Assembly: GCF_003634635.1 (NCBI RefSeq)
Contig: NZ_RBJB01000003.1
Span: 905,127 to 969,126 of the forward strand
Reading direction: 5' to 3'
DNA: 64,000 nt
From: Marinobacter nauticus
Lineage (GTDB): Bacteria; Pseudomonadota; Gammaproteobacteria; Pseudomonadales; Oleiphilaceae
Numbering within the stretch: the first letter of the stretch is position 1; the number at the start of each line of letters is the position of its first letter. The position numbers and the translations under genes are program-made. This document shows positions 9,645 through 17,870 of this stretch, piece after piece. Below the pieces are notes generated by a model. The model had not been told where the DNA came from, did not search any database, and saw only the letters and a program-made list of their open reading frames with translations.

Positions 9645-10355
9645 ATGAAAGTTGTCTCTGCCCTGATTATCGGCCTGTGCGCCATTGTTGCCGCTTCCCT
9701 GTTGAGCCAGGGCTTGATGGGGCTGCGCACGGCCGATCGCTACGTAACGGTCAAGGGCATGGCCGAACGGGAAGTGCAGGCAGACCTGGCGCTCTGGCCC
9801 ATCCGCTTTGTTGCCACCGGTAGCACGCTGGACGAAGCACAGAACAAAGCCCGAAGCAGCCGGGAAGCCATCATGGCGTTCCTGAAACTGCAGGCCATTG
9901 ACCAGTCTGCGGTTGAACTCCAGCGCCTGGATGTAACCGACACCCGCGCCAATCCCTACGCCGGCAATAACAACGAGCAACAGTACATCATCAACCAGAC
10001 CCTGATGGTGCGCAGCACCGATATCGAGCGCATCCGGCAGGCGGCCCAGAACGTCAGCGAGCTGGTGGATTCCGGCGTAGTGTTGTCCTCAGACTACGGC
10101 CCGAGCGGCCCCACTTACCTGTTCAACGGCCTGAACGATATCAAACCGGCCATGATCGCCGAGGCCACCGCGGCGGCCCGTGAATCCGCCCAACAGTTCG
10201 CTCGGGATGCCGAGGCCAAACTCGGCAGCCTGCGCCGGGCCAATCAGGGTGTGTTCCAGATTCTGGCAAGGGATCAGGCACCAGGCGTGTCGGAGCAACA
10301 ACAGCCGGTGAAAACCGTGCGGGTGGTCTCCACCTTCGATTACTACCTGGAGTAA
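9645..10355 (+). CDS. SIMPL (DUF541) domain periplasmic protein
   Basis: 236 residues with AAGGAG seven bases before the ATG. A single N-terminal hydrophobic segment (VVSALIIGLCAIVAASLLSQG) anchors or exports the protein. The rest shows SIMPL/DUF541 features: YVTVKGMAEREVQADLALW, a heptad-like DEAQNKARSSREAI helix, YIINQTLMVRSTDIERI and RVVSTFDYYLE at the end. Family members (E. coli YggE, BP26) form oligomeric rings in the periplasm, with reports linking them to oxidative stress. It stands alone here, convergent with the GH84 gene. Confidence 0.82.
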   Translation: MKVVSALIIGLCAIVAASLLSQGLMGLRTADRYVTVKGMAEREVQADLALWPIRFVATGSTLDEAQNKARSSREAIMAFLKLQAIDQSAVELQRLDVTDTRANPYAGNNNEQQYIINQTLMVRSTDIERIRQAAQNVSELVDSGVVLSSDYGPSGPTYLFNGLNDIKPAMIAEATAAARESAQQFARDAEAKLGSLRRANQGVFQILARDQAPGVSEQQQPVKTVRVVSTFDYYLE

Positions 10356-10369
10356 CCGAAAACAGGTGC

Positions 10370-11437
10370 CTACTGGGTGGCCACCATTTCGTCGGTCACC
10401 TGATAGTCGCCGGCCAGCCAGCGCAGGATCTCGTGAGCCGCGGGGTGATCAAAGGCGTCGTAGGTGTGCATCAATGCCTGCTTTCTCTCATCGCTGATTC
10501 CTGCCAGCCCGGTGTCCTGCAGGGTCAGCAAATCCCTGTGCAACTGCCCCGCAAGCTCCAACCCCAGCACTTCCCGCGCTGCATGCAAAAACGCCTGGCC
10601 ATACTGGTAGTCCGGCCCCTGGCGGTAGCATTCCGCCAGTGTGATCGCCGGGATCGTGGTCAGCACCGGCTGCAGTGCCGGATTGATGGCGTGGCCGGAA
10701 AGGTAGGCGGCATTCCCGGCAGGGCGGCCGGTAAAGCCACGAAGATGCAGATGCCGGGACATGCGATCGCCATCATTCACCGGGTAATTATCCCAGAGCA
10801 GTGGCTTGCGCCCCAGCAACTTGCTGACACGTTTGAGATGGCCCGGAGAAACTTCACGGGAACAGACCTCTTCCCCGGTCCAGAAAACTCTCACTTCACG
10901 GTCCAGCTCCGCCCCCAGGGTTTCCAGATAGTCCGCCGGCCGCTGCCCGAAGACCCGGTCCAGCACCGGGTCATCGGAGTAGTAGGTGGGGCATACGCTA
11001 AGTTTGCCGGCACTGGTATTGGCTTTTACCCAGTCCACGATCTGAGCCTGGGTGCGGGCCAGGTCCGGAGTGTCCGGGTGCATATCATCAAACAGGATAG
11101 CCAGCTCCTGGATACCTAGGCGATCCAGCATTGTCAGTTTCTTCGCCAGGGCCTCCCGGGCCGCCTCATCGAAGTTATTGAAGATTTCGAACGGGCTCAG
11201 CCCGACACCAAACCGCACACCTTCACGCCGGCAGAATCTGGCAAAGTCCGCCAGTGCCTCAGCCTGCTCCGGAGGGTGCGGTTCCTGCCAGCGACGACGC
11301 AGGTAAGGGTCAGCCTTGGGGGCATACAGATAGAAGCCGTAACCATGGGCAAGCAGGGCATTGACCAGTTGGCGCCGTTCGGACCAGGTCCACAGAGGCC
11401 CGTAAAATCCTTCAATAATTCCCAGTTCCACCGTCAT
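10370..11437 (-). CDS. GH84-type beta-N-acetylglucosaminidase (O-GlcNAcase-like), no signal peptide
   Basis: 355 residues. The N-terminus has the GH84 hallmark GIIEGFYGPLW (residues 6-16), then FYLYAPKADPYLRRRW and the catalytic Asp pair in ILFDDMHPD (D117-D118), equivalent to the two acids of human OGA that use the substrate's N-acetyl group. YYSDDP and LLWDNYPVND, also typical, follow. The length covers the catalytic domain plus a short tail; no signal peptide or carbohydrate module is seen, so it should be cytoplasmic. Its substrate here is unknown. The neighbours (SIMPL protein, acyltransferase) do not form an operon with it. Confidence 0.85.
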   Translation of the reverse strand: MTVELGIIEGFYGPLWTWSERRQLVNALLAHGYGFYLYAPKADPYLRRRWQEPHPPEQAEALADFARFCRREGVRFGVGLSPFEIFNNFDEAAREALAKKLTMLDRLGIQELAILFDDMHPDTPDLARTQAQIVDWVKANTSAGKLSVCPTYYSDDPVLDRVFGQRPADYLETLGAELDREVRVFWTGEEVCSREVSPGHLKRVSKLLGRKPLLWDNYPVNDGDRMSRHLHLRGFTGRPAGNAAYLSGHAINPALQPVLTTIPAITLAECYRQGPDYQYGQAFLHAAREVLGLELAGQLHRDLLTLQDTGLAGISDERKQALMHTYDAFDHPAAHEILRWLAGDYQVTDEMVATQ

Positions 11438-11615
11438 AAACCTGTCGCTCCCTGTCTGCCACCCAAGCGAGTACTATACCGGACCAGCTGCCTTGATGAC
11501 GGGATCGTCAGATCTCAGCAAGCATACCGTATGATTAGATCCTAGCCGCTACTGTCACAACCTGCCTAGAATAAACGATCCGGTAAAATGTTGAGTTTTC
11601 AGGAGCACAGCTTTC

Positions 11616-12686
11616 ATGCCCAAAGGTCAAGACCGACTGCCCGCACTGGACGCGCTTCGAGGCATCGCGGCCCTGGGTGTGGTGCTGTTCCACTACCTCC
11701 CCTATTACGACAAACTCTACGGCCACAGTTTCAGCACGCCGGACACCCTCGGTTTCGGGCGCTACGGGGTTCACCTGTTTTTCATCCTCAGCGGCTTTGT
11801 CATCTTCATGACCCTGGAGCGCACCCGCAGCGCCAGCTGGTTCGGACTGGCCCGGGCCTTCCGCCTGCTGCCGGCACTCTGGGCCGGCATTGTATTGACC
11901 TGGATTGCCGTTCAACTGATGGGGCCAGCTGACCGCATGGTGAGCCCGGGCTCGGCGCTACTGAACATCACCCTGCTGCACGAATACCTGGGCCACCCCC
12001 ATGTCGATGGCGCCTACTGGAGCCTGGTGATTGAAGCCACGTTCTACGTCTGGATTGCCTTGTTGTTCTACGGGCTGGGAAGCTGGCAGCGCATGCAGCC
12101 AATGCTCTGGGCCTGGACTCTGGCCAGCTATGCGGCAGTGATCTGGTGGAAAGCCATTCCCGACGGGCTGGAGTTCCTGATCAAGGACCTGTTGTTTACC
12201 CGCTACGCGCCCCTGTTCATCAGCGGCATGCTGATCTACCGCTGGCACCGCCACAATCGTTTGCCGGTCGCGGATCTTGCGCTATTGACACTAACCATCA
12301 GCCACTGCCTGCTCGCTTACAAGGCACCGTTCAACCTCTTTGTGCTCGGCTGTTATGGCGTTTTCGGGCTGGCCGTAGCCGGCTATCTCAACGTTCTGGC
12401 ACGGCCGGGAATGCTCTGGCTGGGCAGCATTTCATACACCCTGTACCTGGTGCACCAGAACATTGGTTATGGCGTGATTGATCTGGCTTACAAATCCGGT
12501 CTACCCGGCCAACTTGGTGTGATGATGGCCCTGGCCGTCGCGATTGGTCTGGCGGCAGCCCTGCATTACGGTATCGAAAAACCCGCTCTGCGCTGGTTCC
12601 GGCAGTGGCGCAAACGTGCCGTACCGGATACCGGTCTGACGTTGATCAACGCCCCGGTACCGAAAAAAGCGGAAAATCTTGACTAG
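11616..12686 (+). CDS. Acyltransferase family 3 membrane protein
   Basis: 356 residues with AGGAG upstream of the ATG. It opens with the family signature PALDALRGIAALGVVLFHY, followed by GVHLFFILSGFVIF and about ten hydrophobic segments ending near a basic tail. Acyltransferase-3 proteins (OatA, ExoH, OafA types) O-acetylate or otherwise acylate extracellular sugars or peptides; the His in FHY is the usual catalytic candidate. No polysaccharide cluster lies nearby, so the acceptor is unknown. The gene ends 52 bases before a small helical-protein gene that may share its transcript. Confidence 0.85.
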   Translation: MPKGQDRLPALDALRGIAALGVVLFHYLPYYDKLYGHSFSTPDTLGFGRYGVHLFFILSGFVIFMTLERTRSASWFGLARAFRLLPALWAGIVLTWIAVQLMGPADRMVSPGSALLNITLLHEYLGHPHVDGAYWSLVIEATFYVWIALLFYGLGSWQRMQPMLWAWTLASYAAVIWWKAIPDGLEFLIKDLLFTRYAPLFISGMLIYRWHRHNRLPVADLALLTLTISHCLLAYKAPFNLFVLGCYGVFGLAVAGYLNVLARPGMLWLGSISYTLYLVHQNIGYGVIDLAYKSGLPGQLGVMMALAVAIGLAAALHYGIEKPALRWFRQWRKRAVPDTGLTLINAPVPKKAENLD

Positions 12687-12738
12687 ACTGAACACAACAA
12701 AAAACCTGAAACCCATTGCCTGACAAGAGTAAGACGCC

Positions 12739-13197
12739 ATGGAAATCAAAACCTTCGCAGACCTGATTGACTGGACACGCCAGCTCCACGCCCACCTTGC
12801 CCGGTGCCTGCACGAATCCGCCCAGAAAAATCAGAGCGAACGCGCCAGCGCCTTGCTCGACTACATCAGTTCCCACGAGGCACTGCTGGAAAAGGCTGTT
12901 GCCGAGTACGAGAAACAGGCCGATCCGAAAGCCATGACCACCCGCCTGTACGATTATGGCGTGCATAAACCCATCGAGAAAAACCGCACCTGCGATACCC
13001 GCTATAACGATCTGGACTTTGACGGTATCGCCCGGGAGATCTTTGATTTCCACGACCAAGTGATGGACCTGTACGACTCCCTCATCGGCAAAGCCGAGAT
13101 TCCCGAGGCCAAATCCCTGCTGGAGGATCTGAAATCCCTGGAGGAGCATGAGGCCATGCGCCTGGCCAGCCAGATCGGTCGAATGAACGACGTTTAA
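12739..13197 (+). CDS. Small all-helical protein, possibly ferritin-like; unknown function
   Basis: 152 residues, soluble, with no signal peptide. The sequence predicts several amphipathic helices, each with His/Glu pairs (HAHLARCLHESAQ, SHEALLEKAV, FDFHDQVMDLYDSL, LEEHEAMRLASQ), reminiscent of a ferritin-like or hemerythrin-like bundle that could bind metal. I do not recognise the family. The start ATG follows AAGAGTAAGACGCC. It follows the acyltransferase gene at a short distance. Confidence 0.6.
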   Translation: MEIKTFADLIDWTRQLHAHLARCLHESAQKNQSERASALLDYISSHEALLEKAVAEYEKQADPKAMTTRLYDYGVHKPIEKNRTCDTRYNDLDFDGIAREIFDFHDQVMDLYDSLIGKAEIPEAKSLLEDLKSLEEHEAMRLASQIGRMNDV

Positions 13198-13336
13198 CGT
13201 TAGACCAATGTCGTAGTCCGGCAATTTTTTGCTGCAGCCCACCCGCCATAGTTGCTAATCTGAACTACACTCTTGAGTTCCGGACCCCACGAGGGGCCGG
13301 GCTCTACTACAACAATGACAAGAGGTTAGAAGAGCA

Positions 13337-14413
13337 ATGAAGATCCGTTCTGTTCTTTCCGCGGCTGTGCTGGCTGTGGCAACTACCGTTGCCGCCACCC
13401 AGGCGCTTGCCCAAGACAAGTTCACCCTGCGACTGGCAGAAACCTGGGGTCCGAACTTCCCCATTTTTGGTGACACCACCAAACGCTTCGCTGAAACCGT
13501 TAACAAGATGTCTGATGGCCGACTGACCGTCCGCATCGACTCAGCCAACAAGCACAAGGCCCCGCTGGGCGTATTCGACATGGTCAAGGCCGGTCAGTAC
13601 GACATGGGCCACTCCGCCTCCTATTACTGGAAGGGCAAGGTGCCGGAAACCCTGTTCTTCACCAGCATGCCATTTGGCATGAATGCCATGGAACAGTATG
13701 CGTGGTTCTACCACGGTGGCGGTATGGAGCTGATGCAGGAAGTGTATGAGCCCCACAACATGCTGTCGTTCCCTGGCGGCAACACCGGCGTACAGATGGG
13801 CGGCTGGTTCCGCAAGGAAATCAAATCCCTGGATGACCTCAAGGGTCTGAAAATGCGTATTCCCGGCTTTGCCGGCGAAGTCTTCGCAGAAGTGGGTGTT
13901 AACCCCACCAACATCGCCCCGGGCGAGCTCTACACCGCTCTGGAGCGTAATACGATTGATGCCGTTGAGTGGGTAGGCCCGGCGCTGGATTTGCGTCTTG
14001 GTTTCCAGCAGATTGCTGACTACTACTACACCGGCTGGCACGAACCGGCAACCGAGCTGCAGTTCCTGATCAACAAGCGCGTTTGGGATCGCCTGCCGGC
14101 AGACCTTCAGGAAATCATGCGGGTAGCCATGCGCACCGCTTCCTATGACATGCTGGTTCACTCCCAGCACGCCAACGCCGAAGCCTGGGCAAACATCAAG
14201 GAAGAGTATCCGAACGTACAGATCAAGCGTTTCCCGGATGACATTTTCCAGGCCATGTACGAGGCCAACGAGAAGCTGTTGAAAGAAGCCGCGGCAGAAA
14301 GTGAGATGGCTGCGAAGATCATTGAATCCCAGCACAATTATCTTGAGCAGAGCCGCGCTTACACCGACATTTCGGAGCGGGCTTACCTCAACACCATGGC
14401 CGAAGTCGAGTAA
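13337..14413 (+). CDS. dctP: TRAP transporter substrate-binding protein, DctP/TakP-like
   Basis: 358 residues; Sec signal peptide (MKIRSVLSAAVLAVA...ALA-QD). The mature protein has the DctP pattern: FTLRLAETWGPNFP, KMSDGRLTVRID, LKGLKMRIPGFAGEVF with the conserved substrate-carboxylate Arg, and AVEWVGPALDLRLG, as in TakP-type alpha-keto-acid binders. It delivers organic acids to the DctQM permease. A clear rho-independent terminator lies between it and dctQ, which in TRAP operons allows excess binding protein to be made. The precise ligand (2-oxoacid, lactate or similar) is inference from the WVGP-type pattern. Confidence 0.87.
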   Translation: MKIRSVLSAAVLAVATTVAATQALAQDKFTLRLAETWGPNFPIFGDTTKRFAETVNKMSDGRLTVRIDSANKHKAPLGVFDMVKAGQYDMGHSASYYWKGKVPETLFFTSMPFGMNAMEQYAWFYHGGGMELMQEVYEPHNMLSFPGGNTGVQMGGWFRKEIKSLDDLKGLKMRIPGFAGEVFAEVGVNPTNIAPGELYTALERNTIDAVEWVGPALDLRLGFQQIADYYYTGWHEPATELQFLINKRVWDRLPADLQEIMRVAMRTASYDMLVHSQHANAEAWANIKEEYPNVQIKRFPDDIFQAMYEANEKLLKEAAAESEMAAKIIESQHNYLEQSRAYTDISERAYLNTMAEVE

Positions 14414-14437
14414 ACTATTCGTTTATGACGAATCAGA

Positions 14438-14472
14438 GCCGGGATCGCTCTTCCAAGTGATCCCGGCTTTTT
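14438..14472 (+). terminator. Rho-independent terminator or attenuator between dctP and dctQ
   Basis: GCCGGGATC (14438-14446) pairs with GATCCCGGC (14459-14467), followed by five T. It lies 24 bases past the dctP stop and before the dctQ Shine-Dalgarno site, so it probably reduces permease expression relative to the binding protein. Confidence 0.85.
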
Positions 14473-14517
14473 CATTTCCAACATTCAGAAATTCCGCGAT
14501 GCGGAGGAAGAAGTTCG

Positions 14518-15064
14518 ATGCGCTGGATTATCCGACTGGACGAGAGCCTGGCCTGGCTCTCCAAACTTTGCGGCTGGATCGCCTGTGTGGCCATGATCCT
14601 GATGGCTGCCAACGTCTTCTATGACGTCGTCGCACGCTATGCTTTCAACGATGTGTCCCATCGCCATGCAGGAAATGGAATGGCACCTTTATTCAGTCGT
14701 CTTCCTGCTTGGCATTCCCTATGCCCTGCGCACTGATGGTCATGTACGTGTGGACGTTTTCTATACCAACTGGAGCCAGAAGCGCAAAGCCTGGATTAAC
14801 CTGATTGGCGCCGTTCTTTTTGTTATTCCGTTCGCCTACCTGATTGCCACCTATGGCTACAGCTACGCCATGGATGCCTACCAGATGGGCGAAGGCAGCG
14901 GCGACCCCGGCGGCTTACCGCACCGCTGGGTGATCAAATCCGTGATTCCGGTCAGCGCTTTCTTTATGGGAACGGCCGGTTTGAACATGGTGACCTACGC
15001 CATCCGTGTGATGGCCGGTGACAAGCGGTACGAAGGCGAGCACAGCGCAGGAGGTCTGGCATGA
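14518..15064 (+). pseudogene. dctQ: TRAP small permease dctQ, split by a one-base frameshift
   Basis: The start at 14518 follows GGAGGAAG. Frame 1 encodes the N-terminus (MRWIIRLDESLAWL...VARYAFNDVS) and then runs into unrelated residues and a stop at 14736. The expected continuation (IAMQEMEWHLYSVVFLLGIPYAL...RVDVFYTNWS) is in frame 2 to the stop at 15064. Removing one C from the CCC at 14657-14659 restores a 181-residue DctQ with four membrane segments. The C-terminal half keeps good coding quality and overlaps dctM by ATGA. Either a real recent mutation, a phase-variable tract (short, unlikely) or a sequencing error. DctQ is needed for TRAP function. Confidence 0.85.
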
Positions 15065-16359
15065 TCGGTATGATTATGTTCGGCGTGGCGCTGGTCATGC
15101 TGATGTTCGGTTTCCCGGTAGCCTTCACCTTCGGCGGCGTCGCACTGTTTTTCGGTATCTACGCCGAAGGCATGGATCTGTTTGCCTTCATGCCCTTCCG
15201 GATCATGAGCGTGATGCAGAACACCGTGTTGATGGCAGTGCCTCTGTTCATCTTCATGGGTGTGGTACTGCAGCGCACCAGACTGGCTGAACAATTGCTG
15301 ACCTCCATGGGACGGCTGTTTGGCGGGTTGCCCGGCGGCCTTGCTATTTCCACCATTCTGGTCGGTGCTCTGCTGGCTGCCTCCACCGGCGTTGTCGGCG
15401 CCAGCGTGGTTGCCATGGGCCTGATTTCGCTTCCGGTCATGCTCGCGCACAAGTACGACAAGCGCCTGGCCACCGGTACCATCTGCGCCTCGGGCACCCT
15501 GGGCCAGATTGTGCCGCCATCGATCATCCTGATCATTCTGGGTGACGTCCTTGGCCTGCCCGTGGGCGATCTGTTCAAGGCTGCGGTCATGCCCGGCGTG
15601 GTACTGATTGGCCTGTACATTGTCTACATTCTGATCCTGACCCGTTTCAAGCCGGAAACCGCACCGGCCATGCCGGCCCAGGATGAATCGGTCAGCCGGG
15701 GCAAGGAAATCCGGGATGCCCTGCTTGCGATTATTCCGCCACTGGCGTTGATCGTGATTGTGCTGGGCTCCATCTTCACCGGCATCGCCACTCCCACGGA
15801 ATCCTCCGCACTGGGCGGTGTTGGTGCCGTGGTTCTCGCGATCATCTACCGCCAGTTCTCGTTCAAAATGGTCTGGGATGCCGCCAAAGACACCGTCAGC
15901 GTGACCGCCATGGTGTTCGCAATCCTGATCGGCGCGACTGCCTTCTCCATGGTGTTCAGCTATACCGGCGGCGATTATCTGCTGGAGGAGTGGCTGATGA
16001 TGCTGCCCGGCGAACAATGGGGCTTCATTATCCTGGCCATGGTGGTCATTCTGGTGCTGGGCTTCTTCATCGATTTCGTGGAGATTTCCTTCATCATCGT
16101 GCCCATTCTGGCACCGGTGGCCGAGGCCATGGGCATCAACATGCTCTGGTTCGCCATCCTGATTGCCATGAACCTGCAAACCAGCTTCCTGACACCACCA
16201 TTCGGGTTTTCGCTGTTCTACCTCAAAGGGGTGGCACCACCGGAAGTCCGAACCACGGATATCTACAAGGGTATTATTCCGTTCATTCTGATCCAGATTC
16301 TGGTGCTGGCGCTGATCGTCATCTTCCCGGAATGGTTCGGCATGAGCGCCACCTACTGA
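15061..16359 (+). CDS. dctM: TRAP transporter large permease DctM
   Basis: 432 residues, starting within the dctQ stop (ATGA), so translation is coupled. It has about twelve membrane segments and DctM motifs such as VPLFIFMGVVL, STGVVGASVVAMGLISLPVM, GTICASGTLGQIVPPS and FLTPPFGFSLFYLKG. It forms the Na+-driven transport path for the organic acid captured by DctP. A strong hairpin follows the stop. It is intact, but the upstream dctQ frameshift could abolish transport and reduce coupling. Confidence 0.92.
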   Translation: MIGMIMFGVALVMLMFGFPVAFTFGGVALFFGIYAEGMDLFAFMPFRIMSVMQNTVLMAVPLFIFMGVVLQRTRLAEQLLTSMGRLFGGLPGGLAISTILVGALLAASTGVVGASVVAMGLISLPVMLAHKYDKRLATGTICASGTLGQIVPPSIILIILGDVLGLPVGDLFKAAVMPGVVLIGLYIVYILILTRFKPETAPAMPAQDESVSRGKEIRDALLAIIPPLALIVIVLGSIFTGIATPTESSALGGVGAVVLAIIYRQFSFKMVWDAAKDTVSVTAMVFAILIGATAFSMVFSYTGGDYLLEEWLMMLPGEQWGFIILAMVVILVLGFFIDFVEISFIIVPILAPVAEAMGINMLWFAILIAMNLQTSFLTPPFGFSLFYLKGVAPPEVRTTDIYKGIIPFILIQILVLALIVIFPEWFGMSATY

Positions 16360-16382
16360 CCCCCGAATAACCCTGCAACTCT

Positions 16383-16410
16383 GGCGGAGCCGGCCAATGC
16401 CGGCTCCGCC
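16383..16410. terminator. Perfect 12-bp hairpin with CAAT loop after dctM
   Basis: Arms 16383-16394 and 16399-16410 pair perfectly around CAAT, 24 bases past the dctM stop. No T-tract follows. It has the same stem length and loop as the hairpin at 3150-3177. Confidence 0.6.
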
Positions 16411-16449
16411 CATCCACCCGCTCTGCCCCTCAGTCTTCAGTCCGCCGAC

Positions 16450-16477
16450 CTGACAAAACCTGATCATTTTCTATACT
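16450..16477 (+). promoter_or_regulatory. Sigma-70-like promoter of the methyltransferase operon
   Basis: CTGACA (16450-16455), a 16-bp spacer and TATACT (16472-16477), five of six consensus bases in each box, lie 76 bases before the start at 16554. Confidence 0.55.
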
Positions 16478-16553
16478 GAGTCAAAAAGCCGCGACTCTCA
16501 GTTCAGTTTTCGGGATTGCACGGACCATAACGAATCAGAGGAGAGAGCATTCC

Positions 16554-17870
16554 ATGGCACAGAGTACCGCTCATAAACCGGAGTTACCGGACAAGGAGGA
16601 ACACCGGGCCCACGTCCTCAGCCTGCCCCTGGAGCGCGGTCAATCCGATCGCGAACCCCACAGTTATGAACGCTGGCTGATCCATAAACTGATGCGTATG
16701 GCCGGCTCTCCCCCCATTCGTTTCCGGCTCTGGAACGGCGATGTCATAGAACCGGAAGTTCAGGACGCCCGCTTCACCCTGCACCTGACCGACCACAAGG
16801 CTCTCTACTCCCTGGTGGCCAACCCCAATCTGGCCTTTGGTGACCTGTATGCCGCCGGTCGACTGGAAATCGACGGCGATCTTCCAGATCTGATGGAGAG
16901 CCTGTACCGGGCCGTCCATGCCGCTCGCCAGAAATGGCCACGCTGGCTGGATGCTCTGTGGCGCAACCACAACCCGCGTGCCACCGGCATCTCAGAGGCC
17001 AAGGAGAACATTCACCACCACTACGACCTGGGCAACGAGTTTTACCAACTGTGGCTGGATGAGGCCGAAATGCAGTACACCTGCGCCTATTACGAGCAGG
17101 CAGACAACACCCTGGAACAGGCGCAACTGGCAAAACTGGAACACGTCTGCCGCAAACTTCGACTGAAACCGGGGATGACCGTGGTCGAAGCCGGCTGCGG
17201 CTGGGGCGGACTGGCCCGATATATGGCCCGCAATTACGGGGTGAAGGTTCATTCCTACAATATCTCACGGGAACAGCTGGCCTACGCCCGAGCTGAAGCA
17301 GAGCGACAAGGCCTGGACAACCTGGTTACCTATGTCGAAGACGACTACCGCAATATTGAGGGCCAGTATGACGCGTTCGTTTCTATTGGCATGCTCGAAC
17401 ACGTGGGCAAGGACAATTACCCCGCTCTGTCGGAACTGATCAAACGCTCCCTGAAGCCGAATGGTATTGCCTTGCTCCACAGCATCGGCCGCAACCGGCC
17501 CATGCTGATGAACGCCTGGATCGAGAAGCGGATTTTCCCCGGCGCCTATCCGCCCAGCATTGGCGAGTTCATGGAAATCTGCGAGCACAGCGATTTCTCG
17601 GTACTGGATGTGGAAAACCTGCGGCTGCATTACGCTCAGACCCTGACCCACTGGATGGACAATTTCACCGCCAACCAGGACCAGGTCACCAAGATGTACG
17701 ACGAACATTTCACCCGGGCCTGGCGACTGTATCTGGCCGGTTCCATCGCCGCGTTCCGGGCCGGTTCTTTGCAGTTGTTCCAGGTGGTGTTCACCCACGG
17801 CGACAATAACCAGCTGCCCCAGAGCCGGCAGGAACTCTACACGTTTCCAGCCACGCCAGAGGGGGTCTGA
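16554..17870 (+). CDS. Cyclopropane-fatty-acyl-phospholipid synthase-family methyltransferase
   Basis: 438 residues, SAM-dependent. The N-terminal domain resembles the lipid-docking part of Cfa (FRLWNGDVIEPE, FGDLYAAGRLEIDGDL). The catalytic domain has HHHYDLGNEFYQLWLD, MQYTCAYYE, the SAM motif VVEAGCGWGGLARYMA, SIGMLEHVGKDNY and LLHSIGRN, all typical of the family. Cfa enzymes methylenate double bonds of membrane phospholipids; relatives make 10-methyl or methylated unsaturated acyl chains. Its stop overlaps the ATG of a flavoprotein gene (TGATG), so the two are co-translated, suggesting a product that needs a redox step rather than plain cyclopropane (inference). Confidence 0.87.
   Translation: MAQSTAHKPELPDKEEHRAHVLSLPLERGQSDREPHSYERWLIHKLMRMAGSPPIRFRLWNGDVIEPEVQDARFTLHLTDHKALYSLVANPNLAFGDLYAAGRLEIDGDLPDLMESLYRAVHAARQKWPRWLDALWRNHNPRATGISEAKENIHHHYDLGNEFYQLWLDEAEMQYTCAYYEQADNTLEQAQLAKLEHVCRKLRLKPGMTVVEAGCGWGGLARYMARNYGVKVHSYNISREQLAYARAEAERQGLDNLVTYVEDDYRNIEGQYDAFVSIGMLEHVGKDNYPALSELIKRSLKPNGIALLHSIGRNRPMLMNAWIEKRIFPGAYPPSIGEFMEICEHSDFSVLDVENLRLHYAQTLTHWMDNFTANQDQVTKMYDEHFTRAWRLYLAGSIAAFRAGSLQLFQVVFTHGDNNQLPQSRQELYTFPATPEGV

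Noticed and set aside
13215..13240. Sigma-54-like -24/-12 element (CGGCAATTTTTTGCT) upstream of dctP
   Set aside because: The GG and GC dinucleotides are 11 rather than 12 bases apart, so spacing is wrong by one and the run of T makes chance matches likely.
14995..16467. 490-codon antisense ORF over dctM
   Set aside because: Its His/Gln/Asn-rich composition is that of a complement of a high-GC membrane gene; no motif or start site supports it.
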